Of a stretch of 64,000 nt of DNA, positions 36,601 to 48,032 are shown one piece after another. Location of the stretch: contig OZ234497.1 in NCBI GenBank assembly GCA_965153455.1, positions 9,734,001 through 9,798,000 of the forward strand, written 5' to 3'. The notes beneath the pieces were generated by a model. It had not been told where the DNA came from. It made no database searches and saw only the letters and a list, made by a program, of their open reading frames with translations. Position numbers and translations under genes: made by a program. The stretch comes from Sphagnum compactum. Lineage: Eukaryota; Bryophyta; Sphagnopsida; Sphagnales. How positions within the stretch are numbered: the stretch's first letter is position 1; every line of letters starts with the position of its first letter.

Positions 36601-39283
36601 TAATGAAAACATGCTACATGATGCATTCACAAGTAAAAAATCAAGGCAGTTGTGTACTACTTCAAATACATCCAAAATGATAACACATGTTTACTTGTCA
36701 ACACCTAATTGCATGATTTTAAGGTAATATGTTTTGTAATTTGATTTTTAAGTTGCAAAGGACAACATTGATAAGCTCATGATCTTCCACACTCCCTAAA
36801 ACCATGATATCTCATAACTTCATAAACTTGAAATATTCTCCCATGTAATGTTGAAAAATAGAATTTGATGATAAATTTACTAAGAGGGGAATAGAAAAGT
36901 TTCCATCTAAGTTCTTTTTCAAAGAACACATAAGTTGTTTAACTAAGGTTACCACATAAGTTGTGTTTCAAAAGAGTGGTGGGCCCTCATGAGTAGGACC
37001 CATGCCCCAAAACAAATGTATAGACTTTGCATTTAGGTGAGATGGAGTTCAAGTTGTTTTACAAAAAAAAACTAATGAGAAATTTTCCTAGTGTATTTGG
37101 AAGGCACCTTGAGTTTGTGAATAATGCAAATTTAAAAAAGAAAAGGTGTAATAAGGTTCTTATAAGTGTAAGATGTTTCATGCTCTAAATATGTTTATGT
37201 TACATCATAAATGGGGGACATTTTCAAAATGTAGGGTGAAATTTAGTTGCCACCTCATTTTAAGCATTTTAAGTTCATGCCCAAACCCTTGTGTCTTACC
37301 CTACACAAATCATCATTCATTTTTACAAGAGAAAGTCTTATATCATGATAGGAATTTTATATTCAATCTTAATTAACATAATTTTTGAAAGGCAACTTAT
37401 AATGTGATATATTGGACCCACATATACAATTATAATTTCATAAAAATGTGATGTGGTTTTCATCATAAGTTGACCAATTTTGGCCTTAATTAATTTCTTG
37501 AATGTCATTTATTTAAAGTTGAATTGGAGCAAAAAGGTTAAGTATAGTGAACCGGAACGTTCTTCGAATGAATGATAAATATCCATTAGTTATCAACCCA
37601 AGGTATATAACTACTTACACACCAATTTTCAAAATATTCAAAAAACCACACAACATTGTAAATTTTTTTTAAAATTTTTTTAAATTCCTAGGTATATCTG
37701 GAGGGCACCTTATGTTTGTCTTCACTTTTATGCTTTTAAGAGCCCTCTTACACATACTAAATTGGTTCTCCCACTTCTATTGCTCATAATCTACCAATGT
37801 TTAGGTGCATTGTATAGAGTTTGGAGAAAATTCCTAATGTTATTGAAGGGTACTTTGTGTCTATGAATATTCCTCCTAGAAAGAAAACGGATATCATGGC
37901 TACTACTTTAAAAGTGGGAGGAATTTAACACCTATTTTTTAATTCTTAGAGCATCCCTTCCACTTTTAAGCTAGATTTGTGCACCAAGGGTTAAGTAGGC
38001 ATCATGCTTTTATTAACTATGTCCCAACTTGGGATAGATCTCTTGATATTTAATGACATGGAATCATGCTTGATTCTAGTTTATCAATGTTTGATTCAAA
38101 GGATCTAACTCTTAGGGACAAAGACCTAAATGGTGAAAATTGCACAAGCTACATTTTTGTTTGACATGCTAAAAAAATTTAAGCTTGCCATTTAGTAATT
38201 GTTGGTTTACTGCATATTATGCATTGCCAAAATTCAATAACTCTTTTCACTAAGGTTTAACTACATGAACAACTTGGCAAGGAGTTGTATTATTTTTTTC
38301 ATAGCAACAACAAACTCCATAGATGCAATTACATTGAACAAGTATACCCTGAAAGTACATATTCTTGAAGCCATCTTTTAATTCTTGATGGTATTTGCAA
38401 CAACAATTGTCAAATTCCTTAACTGTCTTTACAAATCAAGGTTTAAAAGCTACAATTGATGACAATCTAATTATTGCATCTCCAACCTTCTCCTTGAATT
38501 TTGTAAAAAGTTGTAACTAAACCAAACAAACACTGATATATGACACATGTTTTAATGCAAGATTAAATAAGACATACATGACCATACAATGGAAAATCCT
38601 TTAAATTAGGATCATTCTTGTGTTTGTAAATTAAACTTCAAATTCAATCAATTCAAGGACATGAAAGGACACACATTAATATACAAGAAGTTAAAGGATT
38701 TCATTTATATTTGGACAAGGAAATGGAAAGGAACCAAATGAATATACAAGTAGTTAAAAGGATGTTGTGCATATAGTGGACTAGGACATGAAAGAACCAT
38801 TAAAATATACAAAAAAATAAAAAAGCATTCCATTTATAATGGACAATGACATGAAAAGAATCACATAAATATATAAGAAGTTAAAAGGACTTCACATATA
38901 ATATTGGACAAAGATATGAAAGGAACCTAAAAGAAAAACATGGCCATTCTTCGTAAAGCTACCAAAACTCTTTACCCATTTAATTTGAGTTCATAATAAT
39001 GAGAATATTTACATTACATGTTCTTGTTAGATTTCATTGGAAACATTACTTTAGGATAGAGCATACCATGGTAGAGCCATTTGTTACAAATTAACCCTAT
39101 CTTGATTTGGGGCTTAAAAATTGACTGAAATATGAGTAAACTAAGCCTTGTGATGTTCACAGAAGGGGGATAGATAAAATAGTATGTTGAGGTCAATTGA
39201 ACCTTACAATAAAGTGTTCACATTGAGGGGATTTTCAAACTATGTTCACATTGTTTAGGCAGCCTGGGGAAACTTAGGACTTT
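33618..39283. other. Long gene-free AT-rich region
   Basis: Nothing on either strand resembles a known protein. An imperfect inverted repeat lies at 33772-33870. From about 36.0 to 39.2 kb the DNA is AT-rich with many short tracts such as ATATAAGAAGTTAAAAGGA recurring loosely around 38.65-38.93 kb. No RNA gene was identified. Confidence 0.5.
33772..33870. repeat. Imperfect inverted repeat with GGGTATCA words
   Basis: The left arm 33772-33796 (GGGTATCAGAAAGGGTATCA, then CTTGG) pairs with the right arm 33840-33870 (CCAAGTGATACCC, then TGATACCC). The loop is about 43 nt and GC-rich at first. It fits a small foldback or MITE end structure. Confidence 0.65.
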
Positions 39284-39665
39284 TTTTCATTCTGCCCAAA
39301 AATTTGGGCATTCTGAAAAATTCTTGAGAAATGTTTTCTAGGATGCTTGAAGTTTTCTGGGAATTTTTTTTTATGCTGCTCAAAATTTCTGGCAGATTAT
39401 ATATGTTGAATTTTTTTTTAATTTTCTGCTCAAAAATTTAGCAACTCAGAAAATTCCTGATGCTTGAAAAAGATTGGGGAGAAATGTTTTTGAGGATGCT
39501 CAAAAAAATTGGCAGTTTTGGAATTTTTTATGGTGCCTCAGAATGTTATAAAGGTTGATTTTTATTTGTTTTCCATTTCTGCCCAAAATCCTGACACTTG
39601 AAATATTTCGGGCAATTTGAAATTTTATGCTGCCCAACACTTTGGAGCAGATGATATAAAGGGTT
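39284..39665. repeat. Diverged tandem repeat, unit about 140 bp, three copies
   Basis: Units start near 39286, 39424 and 39568. Each opens with TTCTGCCCAAAA or TTCTGCTCAAAAATTT and contains TGAAAAATTC- or CTTGAAA-like words. Each then has a second TGCTGCCCAA or GCTCAAAA block with GGCAG. Copies are strongly diverged and fade out near a (GTTG) boundary at 39665. Confidence 0.5.
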
Positions 39666-41070
39666 GAAACAAAAAATTTGTTGCGCACCACCCTTCGGGG
39701 TGTTCTCACAAGAGCTTCTAATGTTGTTCTCTCCAACATACTCTCTTCATGTTTCAGGGGAGAGACCTTTAAAATCAAGGGTTAACTCAACTTACTTATT
39801 CCAGAATCCACACTACCTTGTCCCAAATCTAGAAAAAATTGAAGATAATTTTTCCTGATATTAGTAAGATATCCCAATACATTTTATCCCCCTTCTAACC
39901 TGAATGTTGTGTTATTTGCCAAGTCAGTTTTAGGCCCTTTGTGTGAATGGCATAACATTATGGTTAGTATTTTTATAGTCTTTTATCACCTCAGTGTGAA
40001 TCCAACAGGGGAGTAGGTGTAAGTGTAAGGACATGGGCTCAGGAGTGGGATGATGGCAAAATAAGTCCTTGCCTACAAGGGGCACTTATTTCAAGAATGC
40101 TTCACTATGTGAGAATTACTAAAAAATATTTCTACCAATGCTTTATGAACCAAGGACCCTCTCTCTCTCTCTCCTACACTTCATGAGCACCTTGGGCTGA
40201 AGCTTTACAATGAATGAAGCCTATGATGGGTAGAGCTCATGTTGAGAGGGGGAACATTCTCAAAATGCCATGCCAAACTTGACTATAGCTTTTTCCTAGG
40301 CCCTTTATTTTGAGAATACCCCCCCACACTAGGGCTTTATCCTATGCTTAATGACATTTCAAACTTTTCCGAGTGTACTTGAAATGCACCTTTAAATCCA
40401 TAAGATTCTATCCTAACATGCGAGGTCATTTTATGTTTTTCAACAAGATCTTATGTTTCTAGGCGGACTCTTACATCTTTGTGAGAGCATGCCATTTTTC
40501 TTTGCATAATGAATAGGATGTTGGCCATTAGATATGAGAAAAATCTCTGACAAGTCATTACACATGGTAAGGCCATTGAATAAGGTGTTACTAGAATTCA
40601 ACACCTACCCTTGGCTATCACCTCAAGCTCAAGTGGGCACCTATTTTAAGCATCATTCAAACCTAATGTTTGAGTATATAGGGTTAGGCAGCTTAACATT
40701 TAGTTAACATCATAAAAGGAAAATATTTATGTTAATATTAGCACTAACCTAAAATGCTGAAATAGTAATTTTAATGTTCATTCAAATTTCACACATAGAT
40801 TAGTGTTAAACTAAACAAATGTATCAGGAGGTAAAGCAACTTATCTTTGTCATGATGAACTTCACACAGGATAAATGTTAGTGGCTACAATCAACATTGT
40901 AATAAATTATTGAGGTAAACCTCAATCAAGATTGTGGTTTATAACATTGAATCTTTAAAATTAATTTTTGGGCTCTTGAGTTAAGATCTCAAAACATAAG
41001 CTTTCAACTAGGCATCAAGCTTAACTATCACGCAAATGCTAACACCACTTCCCTACCCCCCAAAAAAAAG
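39666..41070. other. Intergenic, no gene recognised
   Basis: AT-rich spacer with a short (CT)n run near 40155. No coding or RNA gene is supported. Confidence 0.5.
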
Positions 41071-41076
41071 AAGAAA

Positions 41077-41245
41077 ATGTCACATTGTCGACGATGCTAC
41101 TTAATATCACTTGCCAACAAAGATGTCACGACATCAACAATGCTACCTAACATCACTTACACAAAAAATACGTCACGTCATCAACAAGGCTACCTAACAC
41201 CACTTGCCAACAAAGATGCCACATCATCAATAATGTTACCTAGGA
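41077..41245. repeat. Minisatellite, unit about 46 bp, about 3.5 copies
   Basis: The repeating unit has the order GTCACGACATCAACAATGCT, ACCTAACATCACTT and GCCAACAAAGAT. The third copy lacks part of the middle. The open plus-strand frame across it (SLANKDVTTSTML-type repeats) is a by-product of the repeat length being near a multiple of three. Confidence 0.75.
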
Positions 41246-41702
41246 CTAAAAGTTCGTTCACACTTCGTGTTAGGGACTCTAGTGTTGAGTCCATTGACAC
41301 CATAATAGTCATTTAAGACTTAAAAACTTACTTATCATGAAGATCTTATGTTAAAGTGACAATCAATTAACATTAAGTTATGGTCCATTGAACATTGGGT
41401 GCCACCTAGGATGCCACCTATATTTTCATTTAACATTGATTTAACATCAAGTGTGAATGCACCATAAGTATCCAAACATACCCAAAAATCAAGCAAATCT
41501 AACATGGACGTCCCATTGACTTAGCACTTAGTGTGAATGATGCCTAAATATTCTGGTATTGCCGGCCCCTCTCCGACCGCGTGAGGTCACTACCTACCCA
41601 GCTGGTGCTTCACATAACTTCACGTAATTACATATAGTAAAGGAAGAAAGTAGCTTCCCCTGAATCCGGACGGACAGTAGCTACGGACAATAGCTAAATA
41701 TA

Positions 41703-41824
41703 GTGAAGACGTCAAGTCGAAGGGTGGGACAATGTGTCCGTGTGCACGCGGGTGCGGGATGGCCTCTCAACCACCCTCGCGAACTCCCAGGAAGAAGTGA
41801 GAATGTAGCAAGGCGAACGCTCCC
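41703..41824 (+). pseudogene. Exon-1 remnant of a class III peroxidase, upstream of the array
   Basis: Only the first array copy has this extra upstream sequence. One frame reads VRDGLSTTLANSQEEV, which suits the helix before the distal haem pocket of class III peroxidases. A shift near 41805 is needed to join it to APGLLRMHFHDCFVR in the array's first unit. It marks the side where the amplified fragment was attached to the parental gene. No start codon or secretion signal could be placed. Confidence 0.55.
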
Positions 41825-43704
41825 GGGCTCCTCCGAATGCACTTCCACGACTGTTTTGTTCGTGTATGCATGCCACCGGAAATAAACACTCCTAGAATTT
41901 CTTCTCCACGCATTGAGTTTTCTTATCAACTTTTTGTTTTTGGCATAGTTTTGTACCTAAGGAATATTGTAGTCCGAGAAAATTAAGATCACAAGTTGTT
42001 GGTTTGCAGGGTTGCGACGAATCGGTGCTCATCGACTTGCCATCGGAAAAGGATATTATACCCAATCAGACTCTTCACGGGTTCGAAGTCATAGACGCCG
42101 AAAGCTGCAGTGGAGAAAACGTGCCCCAAAATTGTCTCATGCGCTGACATCCTGGCCCTAGCCGCCCAAATCAATGTGAAAATTGTACGTCTTCTTCGCA
42201 TGATCAGAGTATCTAGACGCAAATTACATACATATCAAGAGTTTGGTTCCCAATTGCACGTCCGTTGTTGACGTCTTTTTGTTATTTTTCGAATTCATTT
42301 CCATCGTGATTGGCAGAGTCGATATAATACTATAGCAGGGCTCCTCCGAATGCACTTCCACGACTGTTTTGTTCGTGTATGCATGCCACCGGAAATAAAC
42401 ACTCCTAGAATTTCTTCTCCAGGCATCGAGTTTTCTTATCAATTTTTTTTTGTTTGAGCAAAGTTTTGTACCTAAGGAATATTGTAGTCCGAGAAAATTA
42501 AGATCACAAGTTGTTGGTTTGCAGGGTTGCGACGGGTCGGTGCTCATCGACTCGCCATCGGAAAAGGATGCTATACCCAATCAGACTCTTCACGGGTTCG
42601 AAGTCATAGACGTCGAAAGCTGCAGTGGAGAAAGCGTGCCCCGGAATTGTCTCATGCGCTAACATCCTGGCCCTAGCCGCCCAAATCCATGTGAAAATTG
42701 TACGTCTTCTTCGCAGGATCAGAGTATCCAGACGCAAATTACATACACATCAAGAGTTTGGTTCCCAATTGCACGTCCGTTGTTGACGTCTTTTTGTTAT
42801 TTTTCGAATTCATTTCCATCGTGATCGACAGAGTCGATATAATACTATAGCAGGGCTCCTCCAAATGCACTTCCACGACTGTTTTGTTCGTGTATGCATG
42901 CCACCGAAAATAAACACTCCTAGAATTTCTTCTCCAGGCATCGAGTTTTCTTATCAATTTTTTTTTGTTTTGGCAGAGTTTTGTACCTAAGGAATATTGT
43001 AATCCAAGAAAATTAAGATCACAAGTTGTTGGTTTGTAGGGTTGCGACGGATCGGTGCTCATCAACTCGCCATCGGAAAAGGATGCTATACCCAATCAAA
43101 CTCTTCACGGGTTCGAAGTCATAGACGCCAAAAGCTGCAGTGGAGAAAGCGTGCCCCGGAATTGTCTCATGCGCTAACATCCTGGCCCTAGCCTCCCAAA
43201 TCAATGTGAAAATTGTACGTCTTCTTCGCATGATCAGAGTATCTAGACGCAAATTACATACAAATCAAGACTTTGGTTCCCGATTGCACGTCCATTGTTG
43301 ATGTCTTTTTGTTATTTTTCGAATTCATTTCTATCGTGATCGACAGAGTCGAGATAATACTATAGCAGGGCTCGTCTGAATGCACTTCCGCGACTGTTTT
43401 GTTCATGTATGCATGCCACCGGAAATAAACACTCCTAGAATTTCTTCTCCAGGCATTGAGTTTTCTTATCAACTTTTTGTTTTTGGCATAGTTTTGTACC
43501 TAAGGAATATTATAGTCCGAGAAAATTAAGATCACAAATTGTTGGTTTGCAGGGTTGCGACGGATCGGTGCTCATCGACTCGCCATCGGAAAAGGATGCT
43601 ATACCCAATCAGACTCTTCACGGGTTCGAAGTCATAGACGTCGAAAGCTGCAGTGGAGAAAGCGTGCCCCGGAATTGTCTCATGCGCTGACATCCTGGCC
43701 CTAG
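41825..43704 (+). repeat. Peroxidase-fragment tandem array, left arm (about 3.7 units)
   Basis: Each unit of about 515 bp holds the end of exon 1 (LLRMHFHDCFVR, with the distal His), intron 1 (GTATGC to TTGCAG, about 150 nt), exon 2 (GCDGSVLIDSPSEKDAIPNQ to the SCADILALAAQ region), then a GTACGT donor and about 150 nt of intron 2. Intron 2 is fused back to exon 1 at GGGCTCC. Exon-1 starts are 41825, 42338, 42853 and 43368; exon-2 starts are 42010, 42525, 43040 and 43553. All four exon 2 copies lack one base between VIDA and KAAVEK, so none can encode peroxidase. The last copy ends abruptly at 43704 in the middle of ADILALA. Confidence 0.92.
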
Positions 43705-43711
43705 TTTCCCT

Positions 43712-44030
43712 AGGAAATGGCAAAACATGACCACGAAGTGAGAAAAATGATTAAAGTTGCCATCTACAATGCCAAGTTTATATCTATTACTTGTGATGAA
43801 GTTACATCCATGGACAATGCAGTTGGGAAAGCGTGCATGGTTATGTTGTGTAAGATTAGTGTTGGATACCGTTGTTGTTGAGTGTCCAACAAATATTTCT
43901 AAGATCTAGAACTGATAGTTTGACATTGTTGATCATGAATTTTTTGATGACACAAGGCAGTGTGAAAGAAGAGGAGCTTGTTGCAAGGTTGGTTTGTTTT
44001 GGTGCTGATGAGGTTAACACCTTCCAAGCC
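43712..44030 (+). pseudogene. hAT transposase remnant (DUF4371/MYM-type)
   Basis: AKHDHEVRKMIKVAIYNAKF with ISITCDEVTSMDN, and after a frame change LTLLIMNFLMTQGSVKEEEL and ARLVCFGADEVNTFQ, match the catalytic-core segment of plant hAT-like DUF4371 proteins (F-I-S-x-x-C-D-E-V-T, then C-F-G-A-D-G). It abuts the broken end of the left peroxidase array with only a few bases between. Upstream and downstream parts of the transposase are absent. Confidence 0.6.
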
Positions 44031-44079
44031 CTAGATTCGGAGTTACAATTTAAATCCAGCTAAGAACTAATGTTTAACC

Positions 44080-44405
44080 TAGAAATGGAAAAAAATTGTT
44101 GAAAGATAAAAATTTAACAAGGAAATTTTTTTTGTCAAGAGATAAAAAATTAAACAAGAAAAGATAGAGGTTTAACCAAGAAATAAAGGTTTTACCAAGA
44201 CATAGAGGTTTAGCCATGACAAGATATAGGTTTTGCCAAGAAGCAAAGGTTTACCCAAGTAAAATAAAGGCTTTTGCCCGGAAGATAAAAGTTTAACCAA
44301 TGAAAAGATAGAGGCTTTTGCCTAGAGGATAAAAGTTTATCCAATGAAAAGATAGAGGCTTTTGCCTAGAGGATAAAAGTTTATCCAATGAAAAGATAGA
44401 GGGTA
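44080..44405. repeat. Minisatellite: degenerate 20-bp words grading into a 44-bp unit
   Basis: AGGTTTAACCAAGAAATAAA-like words become, from about 44270, nearly identical 44-bp units containing GATAGAGGCTTTTGCCTAGA and GGATAAAAGTTTATCC. About 2.5 of these long units are present, so homogenisation is strongest at the right end. Confidence 0.75.
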
Positions 44406-45854
44406 GGTAAGTAGGAGGAGGGGTTTAGTTGTTACTTGGTGTAGGGCCAAGATGTAGGTTAGTAGGGTAACTAGGTCAATAAGATAGCTAAGTCAATAGG
44501 GTAACTAGGTGGGAACATAGTATGGAGGTCAGGGTTGAGAAAAAAATGACCCCAAAAAAAACTCATAGATCAGCAACCAAAAAAAGTTGACCGATTGAGG
44601 CTGGATGAAAAAATGCAACCCCATCATATGAATAGAATGGCCAACTGGTGCCTTGGTGAGTGCTAATTCACTCTGGCCACATTGTGCTATTCAAGGTGAT
44701 ATAGCAACAATGAATATTCAAAGATATTCAAAGATATTCAACCCATGTTTACTGCAAAAATTGCCCTTTACAAGAGGAGAATTTCCAATGTCTCAAATCA
44801 CAACTTTTGAATGCTTGAGCATCATATGGTTGTGAAGAAACAAACTGAAGAGACTCCAGGAATGTATCCTAATATGTGTGCAAACCATTATGAACCAAAG
44901 ATAAGTAATCACCAATGCTAACCAGCAGACATGTAGTAGAAATAGAAAGCTTGCAATGGGAAGGTTCACACTATTAACCATGCCCAAGAAATGTAGCAAA
45001 GCCTCCTGCTTAATGACAAGATCAACTCTCATTGCAAGAATTCATGAAATTGCATCCCTATATTCTTCTACTGTTTGTTATACCCAGTAAAAGAACTCCC
45101 GACAAAAGTCAAAATGATATTGAGAAATCAAGAGATGCAGCTTTGAAATTGCATCAGTCACCAATACAAGTTTGCACACTAGGAAACACTTGGCAAGGTG
45201 AAATGCAGCATCTGAATGAGAAACAAAGATTCTTTGAGTGTCAAAAATTCTGCTCAATTTAAGTCTATCTCTCCATCAGCCAATGAAGAAGTAACAAAAA
45301 AAAACTGCATGAAAAACAAACTAAACCCCTGACTAACATCCACACAAGATCATGACCTTGATAGCCTACGAATCAATTATGGAAAATCCATGATATCTTT
45401 TGCCCGACCCCCTGCAATTTATCACCAACACTCATGAAATTGAAATTGTTCAATTACTGAGGTTGCATAAGTCATCCCCCTAGCTTGATCACTCAACTTG
45501 TGTTAAAAATTGAGAATTTCCCACCAACATAAAGTTTGTACATTGGAGGAAGTCAGATGATGTGGCCCACACATCCCGGGCGAGCCGGGAGTCGGGAGTC
45601 GCGGGGACCTGATCTTACATTATTACTTACATCACTATCACAATAGGACCTGATCTTATTGATATATCTTCTGTTCCTGAACTCATGAGCACAAAATTCC
45701 GAAAAGCAAGTGGGACACAACTGCCTCAAAAGACACATTACAAATGTTCAGCATTTCAAGGGTTTTTTTTTTCCCTTTTCTGGGAAGGGCACATACCACT
45801 CCATATGACACAAGATGGGAGACTTCAAGAAATTAGGATTGAAGACAACAAGAT
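44406..45854. other. Spacer, no gene recognised
   Basis: No coding similarity is seen. A short GC-rich patch (45576-45606, with GAGTCGGGAGTCGCGGGG) lies in AT-rich DNA, followed by a 13-bp word GGACCTGATCTTA repeated about 40 bp apart. Confidence 0.45.
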
Positions 45855-47165
45855 TCAATAGACCTTGGGTATAAGGATCTTTCTATCTTGTGGGAAACCT
45901 TCAACTTTGTTTGCATACCATTTCTTGGTTTGTGATGTGCGTACTGTGAGGTAAACAACCACAAAAAAGGTACAGCAAAATCCTAAAATAGTTTGGCTAA
46001 TGGTTGCTATCCCAATGAAATCTATTATCTCAAACACATAGTGAGGGCACACGAGAAGCTCAAACAAACCTCCATGTGGCACCACATATTTGTTTTTGTT
46101 GTTCCCATCTTCTCGTAGGCATGACAAGAGGTAGTGGTGGTAAAAGTTCCCACAAATTCCTAGTAGGAAAAGAGAAACCCCAAGCCCCTTCAGATCAATT
46201 GTGGGTGAAGAAGTTCCAGGCAGACTGAATGACAAAACTTGTGTACACAGTCAAGAACCAACTAGTATTGCATAAAGCATGGAGATCTTGAATGTATCCC
46301 ATCCACCTGTTGTGCCTGAAAAGCGATGCAAGAACAGGACCTGCAGTGGGTCACATGATCTACTAGTTAGCACAGAAAGAAGCAATTCACTTCTGTATGG
46401 TATGAGCATCTCCAGTGGTGCTCAGTATGCTCTCCAGGGTCAGAGCAGTCTTCTGGTGGATCCACTGGAGATGACTGCTGCACCTCATCCAAGATGTCCA
46501 GTGCGGGGCCACATTCTGAGCACCGGTAGAGATGCTCTAATGCAACCAGGAAAGTGTTTGCAGTGCAAACAACAAACACTTCTGGTTGACAGTAAAGAGA
46601 TGGGTCTTGAGCACACATATAGCTTCCACAAAGCTGCTAGCTCCATATCCAAAGTCATACGGAGAAAAATCCAGCTCATAGATTCGAGCTGCAAAATACT
46701 AACCTCAAGAACTCGTTTGCTGAAATGGATGGAGAAAGCAGCTGCAACAGCGAGGAGGCGGTAGTCGAAGTCGGATGTGCAATACTGCTTCAGATGTGAT
46801 GTAGCTATGCCTGGAAGTTCCGTAAGTGCATGGAGGTTTATGGGCAGCTGGCGAGCAACAATATAGCATGACAAACTGTAAGCAAGAAACAAGATGGTAA
46901 TGCAGTCTGCAGGAGCGTAAATAAGCAGCATCCCCGTCTTGCTCTTGAACTGGAACACCTTCCCCTTCTTCTTTTTTTTAGACTTCTGTTCATTTCTCTC
47001 ATGTAGGCCTGCGACAGCAAATTTGGAATATTGTAAACCCATCCCCGAGTATTCATTGTAAGCTAAATACACACCAGTCAAGAGTATCACAACATCCAAA
47101 GCTGTAATGAAGCTGTTGGGATTGGGAAACAGAAACCGTGGCCAAGAACAAGAAGAAGAAGCCAT
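45855..47165 (-). pseudogene. 3-oxo-5-alpha-steroid 4-dehydrogenase family protein, two exons, one in-frame TGA
   Basis: Members are multi-pass ER membrane NADPH reductases (steroid 5-alpha-reductase/enoyl reductase family). Exon 1, 47165 to 46704, starts MASSSCSWPRFLFPNPN and has hydrophobic segments, QYSKF, SKTGMLLIYAPA and ends HFSKRVLE before a GTTAGT donor. Exon 2, 46340 to 45855, opens VLFLHRFSG after CTGCAG. It contains GNFYHHYLLSCLR, VPHGGLFELLVCPHYVFEI, and ends KWYANKVEGFPQDRKILIPK with a final VY. About 315 codons is normal for the plant family. The only defect I see is TGA at 46251-46253 (codon 30 of exon 2), where Trp or Arg would restore the frame. Everything else, including splice sites, looks intact, so recent loss, a sequencing error, or an unrecognised small intron are all possible. 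Confidence 0.8.
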
Positions 47166-47465
47166 ATTTGAGTAGCCTGGTGGCTTGGGCCCTTCACACC
47201 AGAATCTCCCAGATGGCAGTAAATCGCAGAACACAAAATGGTGGGTGTGGGGGGTCTTGATCTCTATCTCCTGTACAAAGAATGAAGAAGAACAGGGAGA
47301 AAGTGAGAGAGTAACTGAGCCAGCTTGTGCATCATCTCTTGTATGAAGAACTGAGCTTGGGCATGGAGCATCATATCTATGTACCACTGCATGAAACTGA
47401 ACTGCGACTTGCACTCGAGATTGAGCATGGAATTTTGTGCGAAAAGAACTGAGCTTTGCAAGCAA

Positions 47466-47530
47466 GAGAGGAGAGCAGCCCACGTGAAGCAAGAGGGAAG
47501 ATTGAAAGAGCAGCCCACGTGAAGATTACG
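47466..47530 (-). promoter_or_regulatory. Duplicated G-box (CACGTG) upstream of the reductase gene
   Basis: Two copies of GAGCAGCCCACGTGAAG lie 35 bp apart, with CACGTG at 47482-47487 and 47517-47522. They lie about 320-360 bp upstream of the ATG. CACGTG is the core bound by plant bZIP and bHLH factors. The role is inferred from position only. Confidence 0.45.
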
Positions 47531-47539
47531 TGAAGAACA

Positions 47540-47925
47540 AGTGTGCAAAATACTTTCTTGCAGCCAATGAGGCAAGGCAACATGCATCCAAGGTGACCCA
47601 AGCTTCTTTTCCTTTTGGGCGAGGGTGGGGGGCATTAGATTTTTGTTGTTCTCACTCTATTCCCATTCATGTTCCCAACATGTTCTCAACAGCTCCCCAC
47701 TTTCTCCCATATCCTTTAACCCTAAGTTCTACTCTTGTCACCTATATAAGTAGCCCAAAGAGAGAGAGAGATTACAACATGTTTATTTTGGTAGTGTCCG
47801 AAGATTGAATTAAATTTTTTTTGTGGTGATGGGCCAATCAAAGATGCCCATCACAAAAGAGAGAAAATTTGAACTTTTGGGGCCTCCACAACTAATTAGT
47901 ATGTAATGAGTCATAAATATATTAC
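47540..47925 (+). repeat. LTR-like interspersed repeat, copy 5
   Basis: It has TTCTTGCAGCCAATGAGG, GCATCC, a TTTTGGG run, TTCCCATTCATGTTCCCAAC, CACTTTCTCCCATATCC, CACCTATATAAGTAGCCCAAAG and the tail GGGCCAATCAAAGATGCC. This is the same landmark order as the copies at 24.5-27.3 kb. It ends just before a 16-nt C run (47979-47994) and the Helitron. Confidence 0.55.
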
Positions 47926-48032
47926 CATATAGCCTTGTATATACCCACCACTTGATTAGAATTACATAACTCGGCCCTCCCCCCCCCCCCCCCCAATTTG
48001 ACGGTACATATTACAAAATTACAATTTACAAA

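Noticed and set aside
41989-43723. Repeated 77-aa and 118-aa minus-strand frames in the left array (and on plus in the right array)
   Set aside because: They are antisense shadows of peroxidase exon 2 and introns. Their repetition reflects the 515-bp DNA unit, not a repeated small gene.
46279-46764. 161-codon plus-strand frame
   Set aside because: It is antisense to the reductase exon 1 end, intron and exon 2 start, and shows no family resemblance.
46485-47492. 335-codon open frame on minus read as one uninterrupted gene
   Set aside because: Only its middle (47165-46704) is reductase exon 1. The start lies in the upstream region and the end reads through intron 1.
47950-48030. Helitron 3' terminus at the C run
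   Set aside because: No hairpin followed by CTRR could be found there, so the boundary is left open.
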